The position numbers and the translations under genes are program-made. The notes under the pieces are model-generated. The model did not search any database. It saw only the letters and a program-made list of their open reading frames with translations, and was not told where the DNA came from. Below, in pieces: positions 28,362 through 39,430 of a DNA stretch of 64,000 nucleotides (positions are counted from its first letter, which is position 1; each line of letters begins with the position of its first letter). The stretch covers positions 14,621 to 78,620 of the forward strand of contig CAVPAL010000011.1 of assembly GCA_963701435.1 (NCBI GenBank). The letters run 5' to 3'. The DNA comes from JAACFF01 sp963701435 (lineage in GTDB: Bacteria > Chloroflexota > Anaerolineae > Promineifilales > Promineifilaceae).

Positions 28362-31300
28362 CTAGCTCCTTTGCTCCACTATCCGTTCCAACTCATCATC
28401 GGACGCAAAGTAGCCTTGCAACCGCTCAGTTTGATTATCAGCCAAAAATAGCATATCACCTTGCCCTAGCAATGCTTCTGCTCCTGCTTGATCCAGAATC
28501 GTGCGCGAGTCCGTTTGCGTAGTTAGCTGAAATGAAACCCGCGCAGGAATATTTGTCTTTATATTACCGGAAACGACATCAACAGTTGGCCGCTGGGTTG
28601 CCAGAATGAGATGAATACCACGTGCGCGACCTGTGGCCGCTAACCGCATGATTTGCCGCTCAAAATCTTGCCGCTCGCGTCTTCGCCAGCGAGTTCATGA
28701 TGTCTGCAAATTCATCCACAATGACGACAATGCGAGGCAGGCTCTCTCTGGGAAAGTGTCGATAATAACTCTCGATCTTGCGGTTGCCTGTTTCGCGCAT
28801 GAGCCGTGCACGACGACCACTTTCTTCTTCGATTAGCCATCGTAAAATACCAATCGCATCCGCTGGCTCGTAGATGACTTGCCCATCATGAAGATGGGGC
28901 AATGTTTCAAATACAGGGAAATCCATCAACTTGGGATCAACCAGAACAAGGCGCAATGTTTCGGCCGAATGCCGCCACACCAAACTTGCGATCAGACGAA
29001 GCGAGGAACACCGGATTTGCCACCGCCCGTATGCCCGGCAACAAGCATGTGGGGCAGGCGTGACAAATCACGCATAATCATTTCCCCCGCTACGTTTTGG
29101 CCAATCGCTACCATTAACTCATATGGCTGTTCCTGGGGCAGGCGATCAAGCACGTCTATGAGGGAATCGGTCTCTGGTTCTGCCCGCGGCAAATCGACAC
29201 CGACGTACCGTTCGCCAGGAATATTATCAATAAGCGGTACGCTCATCGTTCCCAATTCGCGGGCAATGTCATTGGCATATTTCTTGTAGGTCGCTCAGGC
29301 GACCAGCAGGTGGTTGCAGCCTTACCCAATAACGAACAAACCTGGAGCCGATTTGGGTGCGTTGGGTGTTTACTTCTGCAATGGCAATCCCATAGTTGAT
29401 GAGGACTCGTCGCAGTTGGTCTGCTTGTCGTATTATCTCATCGGGAACGGCTTTCTCGTTTTGTTGATCTTGTGCTGCTTCACTTTCATTGAAATCTTCT
29501 AGTGTATCGGAGTCGGTAACTACAGTTTCTTTTTCATCCAACTCCTAGGTGCTTTGTCTCGGAAATGATTTCTGGCAGGTCTAAAGTTGTGTCGCTGGCG
29601 TTATTTCCATTGAATCTACAACTGGCGTAGAGACGGGTTTTCGCAGTTCAGGATCAGTTCGGATAAGAAATGTTGCCGGTAGCTCGAACGCTTTTCCATG
29701 CAAAGCGACTAGCACCTTGCTCAAGTGGTTGTATTTGGGGTTGTTCAAGCGACAGATTCGTGCAGTCCAACTGCAATATGTAACACCTTGGATTGTTGGC
29801 TGCATTTCGGCTGAAAACAGTTTGTTAAGTGCTTCCGCCCATGACTGTTTTGTCTCTTTCGATTGTTGGAGAGGGGATTGGGCTGCCACAGCAAATATGA
29901 TGTCGTAGAGGCGATGATGCAGTAACGATTGGCGTAGCGGTGTGATCAAGCCGTCTTGCTGTTCGTAAAGCGTTATCAACGTCTGAGCCAGCCCAACTTT
30001 TCTCTTCAAATGCTTCTCGTATCTCATGCAAAGCTGGTAAGGTTGAATCTTTGGCTTGTGTATGAAGTGTGACCACATCAATGTGCATACGGCCGTTTTC
30101 CAGCCAGCAAGCCAGATAATCAGCCGAATTTTTCTTCCAATCTTGCCAATCTTTAAATGCTTCATCGAGTCTAATCATGACTGCGCCCGGATGTGCCTGA
30201 CGATACCAATTAAGCGTGGCAATCACGCCTAGCAATTCGTGCAGTACATCCATATCAAATGGTTCGTGATAATGGTTATTATCATTTGACACTTTGACTA
30301 GTTGTAACAAGCCGTTTCCAAAATCGGGAAAGAGTTCACCGATACGCTGAAGTAAATCGGCCGAATCGAGTTTAAGCGGCAGATCGATGCGCTGTAACTC
30401 GTCATGCAACTTCGTGTGCCAATATAGTTGCCACTGTTGCTTACTGGTGTGGATAGTGAGCTTTCGCCCACCGACGCGACGCGCCAACAATGGTTGCCCC
30501 AGCTTGCTCTATCTGAGCTGTGCCATACGCTTGATCCAGAATGGCTAGCCAATAGGCGCCGTCATCATTGAGCAAGGTTTGCAATTCAACTTTGTTAACC
30601 TTGCGCCCAATGGCATGGGTTGTCGTTGATGCCTCGCCACTTAAAAGTTGGCGTACGCCCGCATACGATTCAAATAGGTCACCATTTGGAAACGGCTCAC
30701 GTTTGGCGGTATCGGTAATGCTGTCATACGTTACTTGTTCTGGCACGCCAAAGGGCGTCGTTATCTGCTCTGTACGGCGATCGATTGACACGACAATTGT
30801 GTCGGACGGGTCGCAAACCAGCATGATGTGAGGCCGTCTTGCCAAATCTTGCAGAGCTTCTTGATAAGTGTCTATTTCTTTGTGCGTTTGCAACTGCCAA
30901 TGGGGATGCTCCCGAAATAACTGCAGCATGGGGGCATTCGTGTCGCCCCAATTTTCATCTGCTGGTTGTCGTTCTGAGCGTTGATAGACAAAGACAGATG
31001 CACCGTACAGCAAAGCGTTCACCGTCTTTATCAACCTTATCATGTAGTTTGCAAGTGCTTCAAGGATTGGCGTAAATTGTGGCGGATCAACAGTATAAGC
31101 GTCAAGCCTAAGCGAGCTGGGGGATAAACAGTTAAGAAGGCTTTGAGCTGATTCGTAAATTCTTCGATGCCATCTGTCGCTTCGAGACCACGCACGGCTG
31201 GCGCATAATAGGGAATACCAACGACGTCGTCTCGCCGCTCATTGCTTAATTCACCTGCCAGCACCAAATGTTCATCGGTTAGCGATCTGCTTTCTGTAAA

Positions 31301-33010
31301 CATGCGTTCATGCAGCATAAACGTGTTGAGCAGCGCAGGTAAAGCTTGAATCGCCTCACTAACTGCCTCGTGCTCTTCTTTTCGCAAGGCGATCTTGTTT
31401 GAGAGCAGTGCCTCCTTTAGTTTGTGCCATTTCCACAGATGGAGAGGGTGCAGTGGTGTCAGTATCGCATTGTACACAGTGCGATCCCCATAATTTAATT
31501 CGACAATCACCGTGTCAAGTGCCAAAAATTGGGCGTTCACTTTTTCGACCGCCTCGGGATTTGTCTTGCGGATTTTACGGCAAACACTTTGCAGAGCGTT
31601 TGTAAAGGTCTCATAGGCTTCAAGATATGAAGGAAGTGCCGATTTTAGTTCAGAAGTAAAGGTCGCGTCCAATGGATAATAAAGGAACAGCAAGCGATCT
31701 TCTATCAGCTTGTTACGCTGATCTTTCAACGTGTCAAATAGCGGCGTGAGACTGTGGGGCTGGATCTGGCGGTAGCTGGGCTATTTTGTCGATTTCCGTT
31801 AATAAATCACGTGATTGATCAATTGGATGTGGCGTGAAGGTTTGTTGGAACTGCTCATCCTGCAATGCGTTAGTCAAAGAAGTGTGAGCATCATAAATTT
31901 CCTCAATTGACAACAATCCACCCCAGATATGGTAGTCAACCCATTCACGCTCATCCACGACATCATGCAAGGGGTGTTGATCTTCCTTTTTAGGGTAAAC
32001 GTAGACACTTTCTTTAGCTGAACCTTTTCTCGTAATTTTTTCTTCTTCACCAGCCTCAACCTCATTTCGGAATAACTCACTTAACCGCCCTGCTTGTGCT
32101 TCAAATGCAGACAGCAGGTCATCAGTTTCCGCTTCGTCTGTAATGTTAGGCAATGAAAGCAGGTCATTGACCAATGCCTGACTAGCTGACCCGGGTTTGA
32201 ACACATTTGTGTTTGATTCATCTTTTGGTTTTGGTGCTTTATTTATCTGCTCAACTGATTGAAATGACAAATCAGCGAGATTTTCGGACGATTTCTTGGC
32301 CCGATATTGTTTGATCAAGCCAAACGTTTTGCTTATCTCATCGGTCTCGTCATTGACTAACGCTCGTGCCAGTATACGCATGCCTGATTTGTCTAGTTCA
32401 TCAAGCCACGTAATAAGCTCTTTATTTTGCTTAAACCGATCATCAAATGAATCTTGAGTCGCTACAAGTTCATCATCTGGGAGCAAATTTAAGGTAGCCA
32501 ATGCTGTATTAACGGCCGTTCCCGCCTCCAACTCAGCATACAGTGCAATAACCTGCCCAGCTACGAGAGACAACCTTTGCCTTGTCTGTTTCTTGAGTAG
32601 TGATTGCCACACCTTTTTAACAGTTGGATCGGTGGCATTTGAAATACCCTGGTTGCATATAGCCGCATAAAACAGATCATCAGTGAACGGTTCCAGCATA
32701 TGCAGCGAATGAACTTTTTGCTGTTCTTGGACAGGATTGAGAATGATGACCAGTTTTTCATCGTGGGCAGCGTCGTTGCGCCAGCGAACGGCCGTTTCCG
32801 CCAAATGGGTCAACCACTCCGACTCATCCCTACTGGTTCAAATCCCAGCAAACCGACACGCACACTGTTTGCTGGTAAAAGCGACATCAGTTCTTGGTAA
32901 AAAAGTGCTGGCTCAAAGGGGGCAGCGCATCGGCGCGTAAACCCATGCGCGTATTTTGAATCTGCTCGCTGATTGCTTTTTCTAAAAGGTGGCTCGATAC
33001 AGCTTGTTGT
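28362..33010 (-). pseudogene. Giant protein with C-terminal FtsK/SpoIIIE DNA translocase motor, many frameshifts
   Basis: Consecutive minus-strand frames join into one gene of about 1,540 codons. Pieces in order: about 32830-33010 (no good ATG seen), 31734-32813, 31040-31729, 30441-31043, 29825-30490, 29581-30165, 29269-29541, 28992-29255, 28660-28983 and 28362-28649. The N-terminal two thirds resemble no family I can name and include acidic linkers. The end is a typical FtsK motor: Walker A AGHTGGGKS, VLVDPKLMDFP, Walker B RIVVIVDEFADIM, then GIHLILATQRPTVDVVSG and RILDQAGAEALLGQGDML-like motifs. The gamma DNA-recognition domain is missing. Position between an HNH nuclease and a HEPN-like gene suggests a defence translocase, comparable in organisation to DptH-type proteins. 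At least nine frameshifts. Confidence 0.7.
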
Positions 33011-33025
33011 TGATGGAAGTTGATT

Positions 33026-33878
33026 CTATATTATCAAGTGGTAATCTAGCTGAACTTTTTCTCGATGCGTTTTAAAGTCAAACGCTAGATCTTTGTAATC
33101 CAATGGAGCATCCAGTTTATGGATGGCTGCATGATGATTGGGGCAAACGAGCATCAAGTTTTCCATACTGTCTGCCCCACCGCGACTTAACCAATGAATA
33201 TGGTGTCCATGACAAAGCGTGTTTCCGTAAATATCAACTGGATTCCACAAACATATCTGGCAATTACCATGATAGAGAGCTTGGAGATTCGCAACAAGCT
33301 GGGGATTACGGGTTGGTGCTTGTTGGTAAAGGTATTTTTGTCGTGCTTCAGCAATACCATGTGGTTCTTGCCTTATTAATTGAGAAATTTTCTCGCTATC
33401 CCCAAGTAACAATCTGGCTTCAAGTTTTTCCTCTGGAAGGATGCGAGCGCGTGGCTCAATTGGTAAATCTTGCGCTGCAACAAGTAGTATTTGATGATCT
33501 TCAAGAGTTAAAGGCTTGACCGCTGCTTTGCCCTGAAATGATTGCCCTAAAAGGCGGGCATTCGTTTGACAAGATAACTGCCGAATGATTTGTTCAACAC
33601 TTGGTTGACTATCGACAACGAAGTAGCGAGAAAGATTTATGTCACCCCAAACTCGGTAACGTCCGTATCGAAAGTTTGGTGGATTCTCGGTTTTTGCTTT
33701 AATAATCAATTCGGCTGCAAGTACATATCGCCCATCTTTATTACGTGTGAATGCCCACAGACTATCCCCCAACTCAATTTCATGCAGCTTTCGGATTAGC
33801 TTGATTGAGATGATAACCAGCTCCCATATCAAGATCACGTCGATAATTGTCTCCACGCCAATAATAAAGTAACGGCAT
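33026..33878 (-). CDS. HNH endonuclease of the candidate defence operon (one frameshift)
   Basis: About 283 residues. The natural start is ATG 33878 (MPLLYYWRGDNYRRDLDMG), and the frame shifts near 33790 into KLHEIELGDSLWAFTRNKDG, a strand-rich N-terminal domain that may sense or bind DNA. The C-terminal HNH nuclease domain has zinc-ligand CQICLWN, the catalytic His pair GHHIHWLSRGG, then NLMLVCPNHHAAIH. The unshifted frame extends upstream to 33928 without homology. The stop is 16 bp before the start of the FtsK-motor protein. Related HNH proteins occur as stand-alone restriction-type effectors. Confidence 0.78.
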
Positions 33879-34061
33879 AATATATGTCTAATAATCCAAA
33901 GGGTTATAGGCCATTCCGTTATGACCATTGTATAAATTTAGGAAAAATTCTTCGAGGCTAACTATTTGTTGGCGGTCACTTTCTTTTCCTATTGAAGTTC
34001 ACTTACTGAAAGCAAAAAGCTATTTCGATCAAATGATGCAGCTTTGCCAAGTTGATCAAAA

Positions 34062-36028
34062 TTACGGGTTGGTTATTCGTGGCAACAACCACCGCTTGCG
34101 CCAAAAGTCTACAATAGATTCGGTTCCCTTTTTGATTTCATTTTTAGGCTCTATGGGGAAGAAATATGTGTGGGGTATCTGCCTCGCCGCGCAAAAATGG
34201 ATAGCTGTTGGTGCAAAGTGGCAGGCCGTACACGATCCGCTTGGACCGATGTTTGATGAATCGGTCAACGGCACTAATGCCAACTGCTGCCAACCCGGCA
34301 CTCACACGCCGTAGTTTGGGGTTCACCCCTTCTCCAAACCGATTGTTTATTAACTGCGCGGCATTCGTATGAGCAAGCAAGGAGGTAAGATGGGTACGGG
34401 TATCGGCCGAAAAATGGACAGATCCATACCCCTTCGTAAATCCCATATCTAACAGGCGCAGTTCATTTCCAGATGGAGTTGGTATGCGAATGCGATTATA
34501 CTGACTACTGCTGCTGGCAAATAAACTTGTCGTCCCCAAGAAAACAAGTTGCGGATCGCGCACAACAGCCTCACCTTTTAGCTGAGAGGCGATGTTGCTA
34601 GCGTGGTTGCGATACTTTTCAGCGTATTCCCGAACGACCTGCGGCCCAGCCAGTAACATGGTTACCAACTTACCGCCCTAACAAAATATTGTACGGGGCA
34701 CTGCACCACACACAATAATATCCATCAAGTTGATACCGACCTTGCGTTTCTTGTTTGCTCGCAGTAGTGTCCGAATCGCCTGATTGCCCTCGGTCGACTG
34801 CCAAAACTCACGTAAACGTTCTGCTCTATGGAGAGGTTTATCTGTTGATAGGAGCACATAACGCGCCGTAAGCAACTGCCACAAAGAATGGGCACGTTTG
34901 GCCTGATACATGGCCCCAGTCGCATTACGTGTGCATTCTTCGGGGGGTGGGTAGCGTGAGATCAATCTTCAAGTCGGGCAATTGCAATGGGAGTTGAGCA
35001 CCTACCAGTTTTTGCTGCTGCTCACTGCGCTGTTTCTTTTTCAGCCATTCAATCCGCTCCTTGCGGAATTTCTCAGCCGTTTGTTTTAGCCGATTGATAA
35101 CAGCCAAATCAGGTTTTTCAACCTCTGATACTGTGGCCAAGCCGCAGATGTCTATATCGGTCCAACGCCGCAATTAGCGTCTCGCGCAGCGTGCGAATAA
35201 TCAAATTTGCTTCTGCATCGTCAAATGCCTCATCAGCTAAACGTTTCTCAAATGCGGCGGTTGTCCAGCCAATACGGTTATCCCGTGCCGTTAACTGTAC
35301 CAAACTACTCCCTAACGCTGCAATACCGATAACTGGGTGGAATGGTTGTGCGGCATCGCGTACGAGATAAAACATTTGCCGACCAGGGGTTGCATTGTAC
35401 GGCGTGCGCCAGGTGTAGCGAAAATAACGCCAGATATCTTGCAGAAAGAGATGAGTAAACTGACAACGTTTCCCCTTTCTACCAATTGCAAATAGGGTTG
35501 CACGGCTTTATGAATGGCTTCCAGTTGCTCCGACTCAGGCAGCACAACGACCGGTTGTAAATTTTCAGCAAGTATTTGCCCATCTGTAATCAAATTGCGG
35601 ATCGATACCTGCTTGTTTCCAAAGGCACGGGGCTGCTCCATTTTTTGAATGAATTGACGCACCGATGGCTGTTCAAACTGACGATCACGTTCCCAATCCA
35701 GGGAGTTTCGCACGGCTTCTTTATGTTGCTGGATCGAATCTGGATCACTCGCCTTTTTCGTCCACGCCGGCGGTTTTAGATACAGCTTCCCTTGCCTTAC
35801 ATGTGGCTGCCATCCTTGCCGTAACAAATCGCGTAACACATAAAGGTAAGCGCGGAAACGCAATTCATCCTCTTTTTTTGCTGGATAATTGGGGAAGTTT
35901 TGTAGGGTGTGTTCAACGCAATTTTCGGGAGAATCCATCAACTCCAGTCTATTAATGAGGCGATCCAGGTCAGTCTGATAGGGGCCAATCGGGCCTGGCC
36001 AAAAAAGATGCAGCGTCGATTCAATCAT
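34062..36028 (-). pseudogene. DUF4338/DruA-like protein, many frameshifts
   Basis: Six overlapping minus-strand frames read as one protein of about 650 residues: 35312-36028, 35118-35375, 34925-35173, 34678-34965, 34144-34668, 34062-34301. The core carries the DUF4338 (DruA) signatures: FYLVRDAAQPFHPVIGIAAL, TARDNRIGWT, and VCGAVP joined over a frameshift to LLGGKLVTMLLAG. The downstream FLGTTSLF, SSQYNRIRIP and GYGSVHFSADT also fit the long DruA-like proteins. DruA is the first component of the Druantia anti-phage systems. The first gene of this minus-strand operon; its upstream gap 36029-36139 probably holds the promoter. At least five frameshifts. Confidence 0.65.
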
Positions 36029-36139
36029 AGGTGAGAATTATAAGGGAAAAGATGAGGAGGGTAAACGGTTGTTACCCCTTCCGCATAGTTGACAGTCAAA
36101 CATCAATTTGAAGTTCTTGGTAGATAATAATATCCTCCC

Positions 36140-36726
36140 TCAATCATTCAACTTGGCGTAATCTTCCCGCAGAGCATAAAGGGCGGCTTGCGTGCGGCTG
36201 GCGAGGTGCAGTTTGCTGAGAATGTTGCTGACGTGCGAGCGTACGGTGGCCTCGCTAATGAACAGCTTGTCGGCGATTTCCTGGTTGTTTAGGCCCTGAG
36301 CCACCAGTTGCAGCACGTCCCCTTCACGCGGGGTCAGCGGATCAACGATGGGTGGCTGGCTGGCGAAGCTGGTCAGCTTTATTGGCTTGTGCATGTTTAA
36401 GAATGTTGTTAATGCTTCCTGGACAATCCAGTACAGGCCAGTTTTCCCGATCTCCGGTGCGGGCATTTGCAAGCAGCGATGAAGTAAATCAGAAAGCGGG
36501 TGAGTTCACTATCCTGTTCGTCTAATGAGAGCCAGGCAAACGGCCGTTCTCCCCCAGCAATCCATTCACTCACCAACGTCGTCTTACCAAAACCGGCCGG
36601 GGCCGAGATAAGAGTCAGTTTACGGTGCAGTCCCTTGTTAAGCTTGGCGATGAGGTGAGGGCGGGGGACGAGTGACGGCCGTAAGCGAGGCGTATATAAT
36701 TTCGTTTGTAACAAATCGTCAAGCAT
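36140..36726 (-). pseudogene. Collapsed MalT-type regulator: P-loop start joined to a LuxR HTH
   Basis: The N-terminal 100 codons (36409-36726) carry MLDDLLQTKLYTPRLRP, Walker A SAPAGFGKTT and FAWLSLDEQDSELTRF, almost identical in DNA to the same part of the gene at 58832-60804. The sequence then shifts frame and passes within about 40 codons to a response-regulator-type HTH (LTPREGDVLQLVAQG, EATVRSHVSNILSKL, 36140-36472), similar to the end of the regulator at 14417. The whole middle (STAND arm, TPRs) is deleted. It looks like a recombination remnant. Confidence 0.7.
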
Positions 36727-36808
36727 GGCTTCATTATAATGAAAAAGGTCGTGAGGGCGAGAAAAAACACCTTGCCGATGGTCTCATTTGCGAAAATTTT
36801 GGCTGAAA

Positions 36809-37588
36809 TCAGGTAGTGTAGATGCCGATTTGTTTTCCATCACCCAAGACAACGGCCGTTACCACCAACCCCAACAGCCCGAGAAGCAGCAAAAACGGTT
36901 CCAACTGACCCGTGAATTCCGGCAACAAAGGCAGATAATTGAACGTCGCGTTTGCTGCGGAATGCATAATGATAGCCAGCAGGATGCTCTGCGTCTGGTT
37001 ATACACCCAGGTCATCAAAATGGTCATGAGGATGACCCAAAGAAAAAAGACGCTTAACGGCATTGCTAACGGCACGCCCACCCCAATCAGGTAACCAGGA
37101 ATATGCCACGTCCCCCAGAAAGCACCCAAAATGAGGCTGGCGATCAACGGTGAATAGCGTTGCTGAAGTCGGGGCAGGGCATACCCACGCCAGCCAAACT
37201 CTTCGCCCAGCGAGATGAGGATGATGACGATGATCTGAGGTAACAGTTGGGTTGTTCGCAGCGCAGGTGCCGGGCCGCCCCAAAATGAGGTGATCAGAAT
37301 GGCCAGAAACGCCGTTAGCGGAACCAGTCCGCAGCTTATCGCTACCCATATCCAGCGGGGGTGGCCCCAAAACCGTTTCGCCAGTAGATCAGACAAACCG
37401 ACCCTGCCAGATAGAACGGCCGTTAACACAATCGCCAACAGCGATGGCGTAAAAACAGTCAAAATTGCCATGTCTTCATTTCCGGCTGCCGCTGCTGCCG
37501 CAGCAATTCCGGCACTAAATGCCAACGCCAACCCCAAGAAAAGGGGTAGTTGGTAACGTGCAATTAACCTATAAACTTTTTGTAACAT
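36809..37588 (-). CDS. CPBP-family intramembrane protease
   Basis: A 259-residue membrane protein; start ATG 37588 chosen because AAGGAG lies 7-8 nt upstream. Six or more hydrophobic helices; the CPBP motif EEFGWRGYALPRL (about residue 135) is followed by GTWHIPGYLIG with the second histidine motif and an IIMHSAANATFN motif, matching the glutamic intramembrane protease family. It overlaps the SRPBCC gene end by 20 bp. Substrate unknown. Confidence 0.87.
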   Translation of the reverse strand: MLQKVYRLIARYQLPLFLGLALAFSAGIAAAAAAAGNEDMAILTVFTPSLLAIVLTAVLSGRVGLSDLLAKRFWGHPRWIWVAISCGLVPLTAFLAILITSFWGGPAPALRTTQLLPQIIVIILISLGEEFGWRGYALPRLQQRYSPLIASLILGAFWGTWHIPGYLIGVGVPLAMPLSVFFLWVILMTILMTWVYNQTQSILLAIIMHSAANATFNYLPLLPEFTGQLEPFLLLLGLLGLVVTAVVLGDGKQIGIYTT

Positions 37589-38054
37589 GTGAATCTCCTT
37601 GCACCTTCTCCGCCCCTTCCTCCACAAACCTCTTCAATCCCGCCAACAATCCCACCATCCCCGCCTCATACGACTTCCGCACCGCCGCTCGATCCAACAG
37701 CTTCCCCATCACCCCAAACTTCAATTTGTAAATGGGCGACACAGTTACAATGGTACTCTCTCCCTGTGGGCGTAGCCTGAAACGAATATCGGCCGTTTCA
37801 AAAGGCAAATTTGTCCCCGTAATCCGCATCGTCAACGCCTCATTCGGTTGCCAGGTCACCACCTCTTCATCCAAATAATTTTTACCTCCCAAATCACAAT
37901 AGCGCGTCGCCCCCACCCCTTCCACCATATCAGAAGTCGTAAGTGAAGCCTGCACCCCTGGATTCCAGCGGTAAATATCCCCAATCGCCGCCAACGCCCG
38001 CCAAACCTCAGCCGCTGGCGCCTCAATCTTCAACTCCGTTACAAAACTACCCAT
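37569..38054 (-). CDS. SRPBCC-family lipid/ligand-binding protein
   Basis: A 161-residue START/Bet v1-fold protein: MGSFVTELKIEAPAAEVWRA opens the fold with the typical strand-helix, DIYRWNPGVQ follows, and the long C-terminal helix is KSYEAGMVGLLAGLKRFVEE. Members bind hydrophobic ligands or act as polyketide-type cyclases; no catalytic residue can be assigned. It is in a tandem with the CPBP gene (20-bp overlap) and lies downstream of the small DQAALHG gene. Confidence 0.8.
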   Translation of the reverse strand: MGSFVTELKIEAPAAEVWRALAAIGDIYRWNPGVQASLTTSDMVEGVGATRYCDLGGKNYLDEEVVTWQPNEALTMRITGTNLPFETADIRFRLRPQGESTIVTVSPIYKLKFGVMGKLLDRAAVRKSYEAGMVGLLAGLKRFVEEGAEKVQGDSHVTKSL

Positions 38055-38122
38055 TGTTCATTCTCCTTTCTTTTCTTGGTACGTTGCACGTTTCTTTTTT
38101 GCTTTAAAGTTTAGTCACGTCA

Positions 38123-38380
38123 CTAATTGGATGGTGAGCCATCTCCCAGCCATTGCACCTGATGAATTGGCAGGCCCCAATCCCGAATCTGGATCAGGAT
38201 GCCGTGCAGCGCTGCCTGGTCGGGAAGGGTGCCCTCTACTGCGGTGATGGGGTCGCCTGCCGCAGAACGGCCGTATTCACACGTGAAGGTTTCCGGCCAG
38301 ATGGCGCTTTCCCCACCCCCAACGTGTGCGCCCACCACCAAGCGATAGCGGGCCGGTTGATGCAGTCGCAGGCGGCTCAT
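38123..38380 (-). CDS. Small conserved protein, DQAALHG family, copy 3
   Basis: 85 residues. This is the most divergent of the four copies, with an N-terminal strand RYRLVVGAHVGGGESAIWPE and a longer middle, but the end VEGTLPDQAALHGILIQIRDWGLPIHQVQWL is unmistakable. It overlaps the upstream alpha/beta hydrolase gene by 4 bp (ATGA), so the two are translated together. Here the partner is a soluble hydrolase rather than a membrane protein, with a membrane CPBP two genes downstream. Confidence 0.72.
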   Translation of the reverse strand: MSRLRLHQPARYRLVVGAHVGGGESAIWPETFTCEYGRSAAGDPITAVEGTLPDQAALHGILIQIRDWGLPIHQVQWLGDGSPSN

Positions 38381-39282
38381 GATGCCCGCCCGTCGTTCAC
38401 TGCCAGCGCCAAAATGTCGGCCTGGCAGTTAGCCAGTATCGAAAAATGGCCTTCGTCCGGCACAAAATGGGGCACGGACTGCGGGATATGGTCAGCGAGG
38501 TAGGTACTCCATGTTGGCGCGGCTTGGGCATCGGACAGCCCGTGCCAGACGTGAACGGGCAGCATGATGGCTTCCAGGTCAAATCCCCACGGCCGTTTAT
38601 ACAGCGGGTGCTCTTGCAAAATGGCGTCGATGCCTTGATGCAATGCTTCCTGCATTTCAGCGGCGATCATGTCCCGAACTGCCGGGCGACTTTGGAATAG
38701 TCGACCATCGGCTGGCGACATTCTGCCCCACTGCGAAAAGAACTTTTCCGGCGTCTCTTGCACTTGAACGGCCGTTTGTTGGGTGAGACGGTGATGTAAT
38801 TTGCTGGAATGTCCCATGATGAAATTCACCATACGAAACAAAGGGTGCATGCCTTTATTACTGCTGCCAGGTGGAGCCGCACTGCTGATAAGCGTCACAC
38901 TCGATAAGCGCTCGGGCATGGCGTAGGCGACGGCAGCAGCATGGGGGCCACCACCGGAATGTCCGACCACGGCAAACTGGACGATACCAAGCGCATCGGC
39001 CAGTTGGGCAACGTCATTGGGCCAGTCGAGGAAAGTGCGCTGCGGTTGAAAGGTGGAACGGCCGTATCCGGGCCTATCCGGCGCGATGATGCGCACCCCT
39101 AGCTTTTGAGCCGTTTCATCTAAAATCGCTGCTTCCAGACGCGAATCATTGCCGCCGTGGAAGAAAAACAGCGGCTGTCCTGCTAAATCACCGTATTCGG
39201 CATAGCTGAGGTAACGGCCGTCCGCTAAATGCAGCGTTTGTTGTAACTTGTCTTCAGTCAGAATCGTTGTTTGGCTGTTCAT
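38377..39282 (-). CDS. Alpha/beta hydrolase
   Basis: A 301-residue cytoplasmic alpha/beta-hydrolase-fold enzyme without signal peptide. It shows the oxyanion HGG in LFFFHGGNDSR, the nucleophile elbow GHSGGGPHAAA (Ser about residue 105), an acid after VHVWHGLSDAQAA and a catalytic His in VPDEGHFSIL. It resembles esterase or haloperoxidase-like hydrolases. The start has a strong AGGAGG site. It shares a transcript with the small DQAALHG protein. A C-terminal remnant of a very similar gene lies at 63165-63488. Confidence 0.88.
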   Translation of the reverse strand: MNSQTTILTEDKLQQTLHLADGRYLSYAEYGDLAGQPLFFFHGGNDSRLEAAILDETAQKLGVRIIAPDRPGYGRSTFQPQRTFLDWPNDVAQLADALGIVQFAVVGHSGGGPHAAAVAYAMPERLSSVTLISSAAPPGSSNKGMHPLFRMVNFIMGHSSKLHHRLTQQTAVQVQETPEKFFSQWGRMSPADGRLFQSRPAVRDMIAAEMQEALHQGIDAILQEHPLYKRPWGFDLEAIMLPVHVWHGLSDAQAAPTWSTYLADHIPQSVPHFVPDEGHFSILANCQADILALAVNDGRAS

Positions 39283-39320
39283 AACCGCCTCCTTGTTTTG
39301 ATGACAGCATGATAGCCGAG

Positions 39321-39352
39321 GGGTGGGTGACTGCGCGTCACCCTTTGGGTGA
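39321..39352. promoter_or_regulatory. GGGTG/CACCC repeat cluster upstream of the hydrolase operon
   Basis: GGGTGGGTGAC, then GTCACCC and GGGTGAAC occur within 32 bp, giving overlapping inverted GGGTGAC/GTCACCC arms. They lie about 40 bp before the alpha/beta hydrolase start, with TATCAT nearby as a possible -10 on the minus strand. Compare the sites at 19118 and 23934. Confidence 0.35.
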
Positions 39353-39383
39353 ACGGAGCGGGTGATTCAATGATGGGGTAATA

Positions 39384-39420
39384 GGGTATTTCCCAGAACC
39401 ATCCGTAAATGTCCGCTAAG
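39384..39420 (+). repeat. Left terminal inverted repeat, Tn3 type
   Basis: A 37-bp terminus beginning GGGTATTTCCCAGAAC and ending GTAAATGTCCGCTAAG. It pairs with 58711-58747 (three mismatches). The GCTAAG inner end is characteristic of Tn3-family repeats. Confidence 0.75.
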
Positions 39421-39430
39421 GATATTGGAA

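Noticed and set aside
27558..36028. Assignment to Druantia or to a Dnd/Dpt system
   Set aside because: There is a DruA-like protein but no DruE-type helicase, and no dnd modification genes; the giant protein resembles DptH only in having a C-terminal motor.
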